A stretch of 64,000 nt of DNA from Ifrita kowaldi (lineage: Eukaryota > Chordata > Aves > Passeriformes > Cinclosomatidae). The notes beneath the pieces are model-generated. The model was not told the origin of the DNA, did no database searches, and saw only the letters and a list, made by a program, of their open reading frames with translations. Shown in pieces: positions 24,301 to 36,300 of this stretch; the stretch's first letter is position 1; each line of letters begins with the position of its first letter. The stretch spans positions 67,998 to 131,997 of the forward strand of contig VZRS01014851.1 of NCBI GenBank assembly GCA_013398055.1, read 5' to 3'. The position numbers were made by a program, and so were the translations under genes.

Positions 24301-27300
24301 GCCTGTAGTAGATTGTAACTCAGAGGAGGGTTAAGAACAGTGTAACAAGGAGCGTGTCCTGTCACTGCAGCAGGGACCTGTGAGAGCTGGTGTGTGCAGG
24401 CACCGGGGTGTTTGGTGCCGTTCTTCTCTGGAGAAACAGGGTTTCAAGTGCTCTGTCTGCCCAGGGGGTGGGACAGGGTTGTAAGAGACACGAACTGGGG
24501 GAGCCGAGCTTGCTGGGGCTCTGGTGGCCTGTACTGCAGCCAGGTCTGGTTTCAGGAATTCTTAATTCCCTGGGTATTTTCAGCTGGCTCCTGTGTTAAT
24601 CCGTGCCCCATGTCACAAGAGCCTTTACCCCCAGGTAGGGAAATTATTCACGAGCACATCGTGTGTAAAGGGAGTTTGAAAAGTGCTCTGTAAATATATT
24701 TGGCTTCTTAATTAGATGTTAATATAGGAAAGCAGAAACATGTGTTGTTTCCAAAAATAATAATTCCGTTATTTTCAGAACTCCGGGAATTGGGGATTAG
24801 GGGATTAGCTGTGCTCCGGCCACGTGCCGGCCGCCTCACTGGATGGGCTGCACCTGGAGTGGGCAGCAGGGAGGGGGTGTGAGAGTCCTGCTCCTCTTGG
24901 GGTCTGCCAACCAACAGCTGAGAGGGGCTCAGGGGACCCACAGCTGCTGCGGGTGACAGTGGCAGCCACGAGTGTCTCACACGCTGTGCTGCGGAAGGGA
25001 AAGGTGCTCTGGAGCCTCCTCTCTGCTCCTGGGAATTCTAGCTCTGCATCTGGGACAGAGTTGATCTTGATCAAGCATTGGCTTCACTCAGGGGTGGGTA
25101 TCACTGGCGCAAGTCAGCAGGATTATTGAGAGATGGATGTGACGTGACGTTGGAGCGCCCTCGTCCACGTACGTGTTCCTGGGAAGGGACCAAGATCTAC
25201 ACAGATCTTGGATTGTGTAATCTTTTGGCTTGGTTGAGGGAAGAAAGGGGTGATAAAAGATGGATTTAGGTAGCTTGGCTTTCTTAAACACTGACTTCTC
25301 TTCCCACATCTGCATATTGGGCCCCATCTCTGTGTCTGCAGAAATTCTTCTACTTCCTTCAAGTTGCCCACAGCAGCCACACTGTGTTTATGGACAAGGC
25401 AGGGAAGAGGCTTTCCCTGTTATTCTGCCACTCTTGAGCACAAACCCCACTGCCCAAGACAGCAACTTCTTTCCCTCACCCTCTGCATTGCCACTGAGTG
25501 ACCTTCATGGCCAGCACCACTGCCACGGGGTGGTCGGACTGGGACACTCAGCTGCTGCTTTTCATACGGAGCTGGAACTGGGCAGCAGCCTGTGCAGGCA
25601 GCTGGGATTAGGAACAGCTCAAGTGGAGATAATGCTTCCAATCCTCCTTCTCTGCTCCGCAGCCCGCTGGGATTCCTTCATCAGAGGGGAAAGTTTATTT
25701 GTGCGGTGGGTGAACACAACTGAGGCGAAGCTGCTGGCAGCGGCTGTGCTGTCCTTGACTTAGCAAAAATACAGCTCTGCAAGTAGGATAAAACCCTCAG
25801 CAGCGCTGCCTGCCAAATGTGAGCAGCTCCAGTGAACCAGGAATGCCCACCCCACCACCCAGGAGGAGCAGCACTGCTGCCTCCCACGTGGAGGAACGTG
25901 GCCCCGTAGCGTGCGCCGAGTTCCAGGAGCCTCACATTGCCTCATCCCTCACCAGAGGAGGGAAATGAAAGGTCAGATCACAACACTGCAGCAGTGAGTG
26001 AGAAGTGTCGTCCAGAGAAGTGTACAATAAATTGACTTAATTGTCCTTGGTGGGTAATGAGCCGGGGAGCTGGGAGAGCAGGAAAAATGTCCCAGGAATA
26101 TGGACCAAGAGGGATTCTGCTGCTCCTGGAGCTTGGCCCCATCGTGTCTTCTGTGCTCACCAGTGCATCTGCTGCAGATGCCCGCTCTGGGAAGTCCATA
26201 GGAAATGGATTTGGGGATGCCCAGTGCATTCCTGGTCCCTGCAGCAAACAGGGATTAACCCAGGGAAACAGCAGGCTGGACTTTGCCTGTCTGGGGAGGG
26301 CAAGGACGTGGCCACTGTAATGAGAAGAAATTGCAATAATTGATGGTGGAATTCCTCCACAGAAGTGGGGAAGGAAATGCCATTACCTGTTCCCTCACAC
26401 GGTGTTTTGTGATCCCACAGATCCTATAAATGTATCTGAGATGCTTGCAAAAGCTTTCCCCTTCCCCCGGAGGGCGGGATCTTGCTGCTGCCCCCACAGC
26501 TTCCTCTGGGCTGACATTTGAGAAGGGCAAACCCTGCGTGCTCTGGCAGTTGTACCAGTGTTCTGGAGCTGAACTTTTTATTCAGTTCAAAGATATTTTG
26601 ATTCACAAATGAGCAGGTAAAAGAGAACATAAACAATTTTTTATGGCTTTTTTTTATTGTTCAAGCCTGGATTCCCATGGAGAGTGTGGAAAGCAGCTAA
26701 TGCTGATTCAATGAGACAGCGTCAGAAAGGGAAATCTGTTCTCTGCATGTAGTGCCCTGGGCAACTCTGGGGGGTTTTATTTATTTTTTTATAATTGGGG
26801 AGAAGTGGTAGAAAAATGATGGCGGTGGAAGAACAGGGCGTCCGCAAATAATTTAGAGTACTGACATTAATTTGATTAAATGCGATTCAGGGCCATGTTA
26901 GATTAGCCTGTGGTGGTGTTCACTAACAGAGCCTTTCCTTCCCCTTCTCCTCTCTGTACGTGCAGGCAAAAAGAGGATAAACGTGGAGCTGAGGCTTTGG
27001 CTCAGGTGGGCTCACCTTGGCTGGGTGTGTGAGCCGAGCTCGGCGCCTCTCCTGCCTTCCCAGGCCAGCCCTGATCCACATCTGACGGGATGTGAGCAAA
27101 GCCAGGTCTCCTTTGCTCTGCAGATCCTGGGATTTGGGTGTGGGTGACATCTGCACGATCCTCATTCTCACCTGCTACCTGCCCTGCTGGAGCCCTGGCA
27201 TCTCCTGCGTCCTCAGTCACTCAGCTCTGCCTGATCCAGTTCCAAACGGCCCAGCTTGGTGCGCAGCTGCTGGTCCCCTGGGCAGAGCAGCCAGGCTTTG

Positions 27301-30300
27301 GACGTGCTCTGGGAATGTGTCTGCCCCAGAGCTTTTTTCTATTTTCATATAGAACTTGTCATTTTATAGTAGCCATTCGGGGAGAACTGCACTGACGCAT
27401 TCCGGTAGCAGTTTGCACCCAGGAATGATCGATCTGTGAGGAATGGGGGCCCACCAGAGACCCCTGACAGGGTTTTACTGCATCTGCTCGTGTTGAAACA
27501 GAGCAAGAACCTGGCCTGACCACAGCAGGGATTTTGGTGCAGATTCAGGTGAACCCTGTGTAGCTCATGCCTGGGCTGTGTCAGGCTGGAACTGGAGCGA
27601 GCTCTCCTCAGCTGGGCAGAAGCTCTGGGTGGCTGTTTCTGGATTTGGTCACTGCTGCCAGGCCCTGGGAACACGTGCCAGGGTCCCCAGACTGACTGTG
27701 CAGCACTGGATGAGCCCCTCAGAGTGGAGTTGGACTCTGGGTGAGGGTCTCTGCCAAGCCCCTGAGTGGGAATTGCTTCATTCAATTAAATGAATTCTGT
27801 TTGACATCTCCCCAGTGAGATTCCCAAGGACTGTGCTGTATCCACCATGGTAGGGGTGTTTGGGTTTTCTCTGGAAGGGAATGGTGAGAGCAGAGGCATG
27901 CAGGGATCTGGGGTTGAAGGAAGTTTGAGGATGTTGGGAAACGTGGCAGAGCTGCGCCAAAGTTCCCTGGATAACAGGAATGGACTCCACGGGGAGCGGA
28001 GAGGTTGGAGTGGATTTTGAGGAGCAAAGTGGGTGGACCAGAACTGGCAATTTAGAGGATACTTATATTTGATTCATTAGTAGCTCCAGGCCCCATAAAC
28101 ATTAAAAAAGCCATTAAAGTTGCAGTTAATTTTTTTTTTCTCTCTCAATAAAATCGCCTGAATTTGACAACCATGACCGATTCCCTCCGTTGCCATTGTC
28201 ACGCTGCCAGTCTGCATGGGCAAGAAAATTAAACAAAAATGAAGTGACTGTGTGCTAATCTCAGATTTATTGTAGGGTTTTGTGTATGAGCCCCTTTCCC
28301 CGTCGATGCTCTGTGAAGAGCTGGGGCTTTGTCATCGTCCCTGTGGCTCAACAGATCCTTTTCCACTAAAGTACCCCAGAGTGCAGATGCTGTTGAGGGA
28401 AGGCACCAAACTCCACTGATCACGAGGCCGATTACAAACACAGATTTGTGTGACCAAATGAGGTTCTCCTGCTCTGAGACCTGGGTGTGCAGGGCCCAGC
28501 TGTGAGGCCATCAGTCGGGGTTTGTGGTGAGCTGGACATGTCTCCATCTCCCACATCCAGGCTGTCAAAAGCAGAGCAACAGCAGTGACAGCAGAATCTT
28601 CGACAAGATGCAAATTGTCTCGAATGCGCTGAGGGGAAAAAGAAAAAGAGCTTTGTATGCACTTTGTATGCTCAGAGAGCCTTCAGCTGTCTCTCTGCTT
28701 GGGATGTCTGCAGGAGCCTTCGGAGTCTGGGAACGCTGTGTTTGGGTTTTGCATCTGTTGCTTTTGATAGCAGGCACGTCCTGGTCCCTGTCCTCCCCGT
28801 GCAGGGTGTGCTCACAGCAGCGTTGGCGTCGGGGTCCATCCGCTGCCGGCCCGGCCGCGCGTTCTGCACGGAACACTCGGTGCCTCGGGCCCTTCCTTAG
28901 CTGGAACGAGAGCATGGACAGTCGCCAGGCTCTGAGGAAGAAGCAGCATCTGAAAATTGGGTAGTTAAGTGCCTGCAGAGTGTCCTGCTGGAGGAGGAAT
29001 CTGGCAGATTTCGGCAGCGCTGCCTTCGGCTCAGTCACTTTGGGGTCACCTCGGTAGCAGGAGGGGACGTTGCCTTCTGCCAGGTAACCTCTGACTGTGG
29101 TTTTTTCCTTTAATGAGAAACCTGGAGCCTCATGGGCTGTTTAACTACAGTGCAGGCAGTGAGGCGTGACCAAAGCCAGCCCTTTTTCCAAGAACTCGTG
29201 TCTCTGCAGGCGGGTCATGCACCGGCATCCCACAGGGCTCCCAGTGAGGGCACGGGTCACTGGCAGATCCCTGCCCTCCCTCAGGGCGATGTGGAGGGCA
29301 GAGACAGGGTTCAGGAGTGTCCCTTGTGGTGATGTGTATTTGTGCCTCTCCATAGAGGGGACTCTGGCTCAGAGGGAGCTGAAGGCCAGGTTGGGGGATG
29401 AAGGCCCCTCTGACTGCCTGGCAGCCAGTCTGTGCCAGCTGGGACCCGGGACAGGATTCACCCTACCCAATTTCAGGTGTCTGACTGGGCTGATGGTTCA
29501 GCTCTTTGAGTTGCCAGTGGAGCAGAGGAGCTCTGCCCCAGGTAATGCATTTCACCCCCTGTCCCTTCCCTGGCTGAGCCCGGGTGGGGGCTGGTTCCTG
29601 ACACAGCACACGGTGAGGTGTTGGGATGAAGGAGCTGATGGGTGTCCCTCAGTGCCCCAAAGTGTGGGTGACAGTGCGAGCTCTGGTCTGGGTCAGCCCT
29701 GAGCCTCCCTCGCTCTGCTCAGCCCCACGGAGCTGGGGCACCCAGGAGGAACGTGCAAGGTAAAAGCACTTGTCACAAGGAATAAAATCGGAAACACATC
29801 TTGGGAACATCTTTGTGATTCTAATTGGCATCTCTGAGGCTGCTGCTGGAGGCTCCTGGAGGACCGGGCTGATGGCAGAGCACATCCCTGAGCCCTGCTC
29901 TGCCCACTGAGCCCGTCCTCAGAGGACCTGGGGAGGGGCTGGTGGGAGCTGGGGCTGCTCTGTGCCCTCAGAGGGGCACTGGGAGGTGGCATCTGCTGAC
30001 CTGTGGCCAGCACCAAAGGGAACCTTTGGGTAAAACCAAAAAGCAGCAGTGGCCCACACAGAGCAGCTCTGTCCCTTGGCTCTTGTCTGAGGCCGTGTTG
30101 GGTGCAGACAGGTTTAAAGTCTGGCTCCTCTGTGTGGCTGGCAAAGGTTAAAAGATCTCCAGTGTCTTTGTGTTTAATTCTCTCTTTTAGCGGCAGATTA
30201 TTGTTTTCCATGGGAGATGAAATCTGGATGGGTTTGAAGGACATTTCTCATGCACCAGGGGCTGGAATGATTTGTTCAGAGCTGCTATGCTTTGTCTATC

Positions 30301-33300
30301 CTTGTTAAGTACCCAGAGAATACGGACTGGCACTGAGGGAATTTAGTGTGACACATAAAAATAAGGAGTGCAGGAGAAAGCTGTAGGCTTCACAGTATTT
30401 AACTACATTGTATCCTTGCTACATAGCAAGCAATTTTCTTTGAATTTGAGATGCCAAAGGTGGGAGAACACCTATTGCCCTGCCTTGGAGCTGGCACTGG
30501 TGCCCTGTGGGAGAGCGAGAGCCACCAGCCCCGTGCTGCTCATGTGGGATCACGGCCGTGCCAAAGGGGATTAGCACCAAAAAGGGCTCAACGCTGGAAA
30601 GTGAGCATGAGGGAAAATGTAAATAGGATCAGCAAGCCTTGTTTAGTTTTATACATGAAAATTACGCATCGCCATTGTCACGGCTCATTTGGCTGCCGAC
30701 TGTTCCTGCTGTCAGAGTGGCACGGAGGGAAGGACTGGCTGTGAGCTCTGCCCTTGCCACCATCTTCCCTGCGCTCCCCCAGTTTCAGCCCTGGCTCTCT
30801 GCGGGGAGATGGAGCCACAGAGCACCAAGATGGGCAGGTCGAGGGAGCAGAGCAGGCCCAGGCATTGGGAACTGCAGCTTTCAGGTACCTGAGCTGTGAC
30901 AATAACGTGCTGCGGGCACTTCAGTCCTCCCCTATTCCTCTCCCACACAGGGCAGTAATAGTTTGCTTTCCAAACCTATGAGAGAAATCCCATCACTTGC
31001 TCTGGCCCTCTTTGTCCATTTCAAAAAGCCCTTTCAAAGCCATCTCTCTCTGGGAGATGAATTCCTCGCACACAGGCTGCGTTCCTGCCAGGTGAGGTGT
31101 CTGTCAGGGGAGTTAATCCCCTTTAATCCCTTCCCTCCTCCCCGGAGCCGAGCACACAATCTCCTGCTGTTACAGGAATGCACATTAAATGTGGCTCTTT
31201 GGCTTAAAATTTGTGAACAAGAAAGAGGAGGGGATGTTTCCATCTTCCTGGTGGGATGCTGCTGCCCACCAGCCAGAGGTCACTGCCCTGGCAGCAGCAG
31301 CTCCTTGTTCTGAATCCAAAGGGAGCTGCTGCTTGTGCACCAAATGGGCAGCCTGGAGCCTTCAGCAACAACCTGCCTCTTCTTACTCCCTGATTTGTGC
31401 AGTTAAGGGGTGCATAGAACAGTTCACGTGATGTGGTTCCATCCTCACACGGCTCACAATGTTCAGTGCCGCCACTCAGGTGAGCCCCTGGTGTCCCTTG
31501 GCCTCGCTCACGGGCTGTGGGGTGCAGGGCAGATGGGTCTGGTGTCCACAGGCACTCTGGGGCAGTGGCAGCAGCTCTTCCCAGTGCAATGGCCCCGACT
31601 GGCACAGTCTGTGAACTGGCCTTTGGGAAAACATGGAATGAACCCCCCTCGTGGACTGCAGAGCCATTTAGTCCCGACTCTTTCTGCTGTTTCAACAACT
31701 CTCAGACAAATAAATGCCTTTGTGCCGTGGCTGTCAGCTCAGGCTCTGCTCTCCTGTTCCCTCCCAGCTCTCCAGGAATCGTGGGTGTGGGATCTGAGCT
31801 GCCGAGGGAGGGGGAGGCAGGGGAGCCCTGTCAGGGGGTGGTGAGGGCTCTGCCTCCTGCCACCCACTGCTGTTAACAGCAGTTTGCCACTGCTGTTTGC
31901 TAAATGACTCTAGTGTGGGCTGCAGGGCAGCTCTCCCACGTGGCGGAGAGATCTCTGGGCATCTCTTATCTCTGGTGTTAATTCCCTGTTTCCCTGAACA
32001 CTCCTCTGGCCAAGGGAAGAGCAGCTCCTGGCTGGAGAGCCGTGTGCCATCCTGCTCTGCTGTCACCACACCTGCCATGGACGTGGCAGTGATGCTGCTT
32101 GGCAGGAGCAGAGCAGCTGCTGGCATGGCCAGGAGCAAGGACACACTCGGGGGCTGTTCCCCAAGCTCACTCCATTTAAAGCAGGTAGCATTCAGCAAAG
32201 CACATATGCTGAAATCCCACCAAAGTGTGGATGGGAAGAGGTAGGAAACCCTTGCTGCCCTTTTTGGAGGGTGCCTGGCAATCTCACCTGCCCTCACCTT
32301 CCCTGCGGCTGGCCTTAATTAGGTTTCTCTTATAAAACCAAAATGTGGAACAGTGAAGCGCTGTCGGCGCACACCTTCTGCTGGGACTCCCCGGGGAGCA
32401 GAGGGAGGCAGGGCCGGGGAGGGGGTCTGGGCTCAAGCTGAAGCCTTCAGTCACACAGCAGCGTGGCTCTGCCAGGCCAGGGGAAACGTGTCCTGCTGAG
32501 CTCTGCCCAGGTAGGACAGCAGGGAAGCAGGTAGTGACAGAGGCTTTTAAAGGGGGGTAGAGTCCGTGTGCTTCTGCTCTGCAGGGGGAAGGGGGCAGAA
32601 AATGTCTTTTAACAGCACCGTGTGGGGTGACTGGAGCATCTCTGCCCTGCCTGGGGCCAGAGGAAACACCTGACCTTCCCGGGCTGCCAGGGAAAGCAGT
32701 GCAGGTTTCTCTGTGGCCATGAAGGGAGGTTGAGCAGAACCCAGAGCCCCTGCTCAGACATGGAGGGGGCTGGGGTTTGCCTGGGCACTGTTACAGGATG
32801 TTTAAAGCCTCTGTGTGTGCATCCCACGGGAGGTGGCTGTAAGCCATGCCCCAGGGCTAAAGTCTGGGAGCGGGAGGGGAGGGCAGTGCTCCGTGTGCAG
32901 CAGCTCTGCTCGTGTCAGCCCTCTCTGTGCCCAAGGTCGGTACATGGGGCAGAGCTCCCGGCCTTGGAAGCTTTCCTTATCCTTCTTCTCTTCCTCCTCC
33001 TTCTCCTCCTGCTGCCAGGACATGCTGGAGGTCAAGTCAGGAGGGTGCCGTAACTGTGTGATGTCCATTCATAGCCTGATGTGGCTCTTGTTGTCCCCTG
33101 CTCCCATGTGGCTCCCTGCTGTCCCCACAGGGCTGTAATGTCATGGAAGACCAGGACCTTCGGGATATCGGGATCGGTGACCCGCAGCACCGCCGGAAGC
33201 TGCTCCAGGCTGCTCGCTCCCTCCCGAAGGTCAGCACCAGCCGATGACGGGACATTGCCAAGCGTGGCTGTGAACACAGGGGAAACAAAAGCCAGTCCCT

Positions 33301-36300
33301 GCGTCTCTGGCCATGGAGGAATCTCAGGGGCTCTGGGAAGGGTTTGGGGAATAGCAGGGAGGAGGAGGAGGAGTATACTGATCTTCCCAGGCTATGTGGA
33401 TGGTGGTAGCTCCATGCTGGGACTGTTCCTCCTGCCAATCTTGATCCCAAGCACATTCTTTGTTTGTACAGTGATTTTGTTGCTGGCTAGTGGAGATGGC
33501 AATGGCCTGTAAACTGATTTTCATTGACCCCATATCCCTTGGGATCTGAGCTCCTGCAGCTTTTAACACCTTTCTTTGCTTTCACAGTTGAAACCCCTGG
33601 GCTGTGATGGGAATAGCCAGCCATCAGTTCCTGCATGGCTCGACTCCCTGGGGCTGCAGGATTACATCCAGTCCTTCCTCTCGAGTGGCTACAGCTCTAT
33701 CGACACTGTGAAAAACCTCTGGGAGCTTGAGATAGTAAACGTGAGTGTTGCCTCTCTCCTGCCAGGGCAGCAAGGTCTTGTCCTGTTCCCTGGGGCCAGC
33801 ACTGGTCACAAGTCTCTCAGAGCAGCTCTGTGCCCGTGGTGACCATGGTCTCTCCCTGCAGGTGCTGAAAGTGAACCTGCTGGGCCATCGGAAGAGGATC
33901 ATCGCCTCGCTGGCAGACAGACCCTACGAGGAGCCACCAGCCAAGCCACCACGGTTCTCGCAGCTGAGAGTGAGTCCCTGCTCATGGTTCCCTGCCTGGC
34001 TCGTGTGTCAGTGCTGGGAGAAATCTTGCCATGGCCAGTGCTGTCCGTTCAGCTGCTCACCTCATCCTCCCCAGCCACCCAGGCAGCAAATACCTGTGCA
34101 GGGGAAACCTTGGGATTGCAGTGAGTGGGGCAAGGAAATTCCAGCCCTGGCAGGTCAGCCTCTGGATGCCGACCCCAGGGCAAAGGTCAGGCTGCCCCTT
34201 GGGATCAGGTGCCTGTACTGAAGGGGTGCAGGGTGCCACTCCCACCTCTGCCCTGCACGGAGGGGAGCTCTGAGCCCACTTTCTTACCCTTGTTTCCTGG
34301 TCAGAGATGTGGGAGCTTTCAGCAGGCAGGAGTGACCCAGCCCAGCTGGAGAGGGGCTGCAGCTGGGACTTGGTGTTTGATTGCACCCTTGGGATCCGGA
34401 GCCCTCTCCCTGGCCCGGCTGGGCTGCTGAGAGCTCCCGCTCTCGCTGCCAAATAGCACTCGACAAGATGTGTGGATGTTGATTTTTGCTGCAGGAGTGG
34501 CAGCATTTGGATGTCAGGCCCTTGTTATGGGGCTTGGCTGGGAGGGAAGCATCACATTCCCCGTTCTTCCTGAAAACCGGCTTTTGAGAGCTGAGTTTGG
34601 CAAAAGCTGCTGGGCTCAGAGCGACCCTGTGAGCTCCGGAATGGGGCAGCATGTCGTGCTGCCTCCTCCCAGAGATTGCTAATCAGCTTCCTGGAGCCGG
34701 AATTGAAGTGATTGGAGTTCACCCATCCTAAACATCTGGTCCTTGCCCTGCTGCAGAGCTCTGCCCTCTTGCCTTGGATTCCCAAGGCTTTCCAACCCAA
34801 ACAGCCTTAGCTGAAGTGAGTTGGGCTGCTGTGCCCTGCTTGCTGACATGGGAATTTTTAGGAACTGGGTTCAAGTGTGAGAACAGAGAGAGTTCACACT
34901 GGTGCTGCACTGGGAGAGTGCCCAGTACAGACTCTGCATCTTCACCCACTGCTCAACCCCCGTGTTGGGCAGGAGGAGCCTGGGAGGGACCAGCAGCCGA
35001 GGATCTGCACTGTGAGCCGGACGAGACTGAAGGCAGCGGGGCTGAGGCTGCTTTGGTGCGGCTCAGCTGATTGAGATGCTGCCCGGGGAGGCTGGCTGGG
35101 AGAATGGGCCATTTGCAGCATTTCCTGGCGCTGCAGCTGGTGCGCTCCAGCGCCGGCTGCGGCGGGGGGCGGGCGGATGTCAATGGCAAATCAAGCGAGT
35201 GGGCTGAATGGGACTGATGCGGCCGCAGCTGTGCCGAGGCTCCGGCCGTGCCTGCGGGCCCTGGGCGCGCTCTGGCGGCGGCTCCCGGGGCTCCTCTGCT
35301 GGGGTGGCTGATCATCGTCGCCCTCGGGCGCTTAGCTCAGTGCTTTAGGGGAGCCCACCCCTCTGGAATCACCTTGCCCCCAGCCCAGCGTGTCCCCTGC
35401 CCTCCTGGGATGAGCTGGCTGCGTCGTGCTGGGCAGAAGGGGCTGAGTACATGGCCGAAACCATCCTGGAGCAAATCAGGTGTCAGAAGATAAAGGGTGG
35501 GATTGGCACTGAGGCAGGAGCCCCCAGAGCAGAGCTGACCCCGTTAGTCCACTCACTGCACCCTGTGTCGGGCGATGTAGAGGAAGTGATGGGGGGCACA
35601 GCACAGCCCAAGCTGACTGGGACCCTTTGTGGTGTCTGCTCCTTCCAGTGCCAGGACTTGATGTCCCAGACGTCGTCGCCCCTGAGCCAGAACGACTCTT
35701 GCACAGGCAGATCTGCCGATCTCCTGCTGCCCTCCGGGGACACTGCCAAGAGGCAACACGATCGTGGCACTGAGGTTGCTCCCTACTCCAGAGCTGAGCG
35801 CTACAAAGCACAGGTTAGTGGGTGCTTTTGTGTGTCCTGGGGGCCCTCTGCGCGGCCTTCCCCGTCTCTGGAGCCAGGGAGGAGGTAGGGTGATGCAGGG
35901 AGAGAGCTGGTCAGGCTCAGCCTGCCTCAGACATTAGAGCCAGCAGCTCCTTTGTGGCTCAGTTTCACCTCAAAAACAGATGGCTCACACTTCCCTCAGC
36001 ACTGGCACCTTCACCCCGTGTGCTGCCTCCGCCCAGCTCCTGGGGGACTTGGCCATTGCCAACCTCAATCCCCTCGGCCCAAAGAGCCCCCCTGAGAGCT
36101 GTTCCAACCCGGGTTGAACCTCTTGTGGCTTCACATCCGTGTTTCTTCCCATGCAGGAGGACCGTCGGGAGTCCAAGCTAACCCTGCGCCCGCCCAGCCT
36201 GGCAGCCCCGTACGCCCCAGTCCAAAACTGGCAGCACCAGCCCGAGAAGCTCATCTTCGAGTCCTGCGGGTACGAGGCCAACGTAAGTGGCTTTTGGTTT

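Noticed and set aside
35451..35479. Short Met-initiated segment (MAETILEQI) ending at a donor-like CAG|GTGTCA, just after the 35.1-35.3 kb CpG island
   Set aside because: Considered as an alternative ANKS1A first exon, but its splice phase does not match the next exon (35,649): the join would reach a stop at once.
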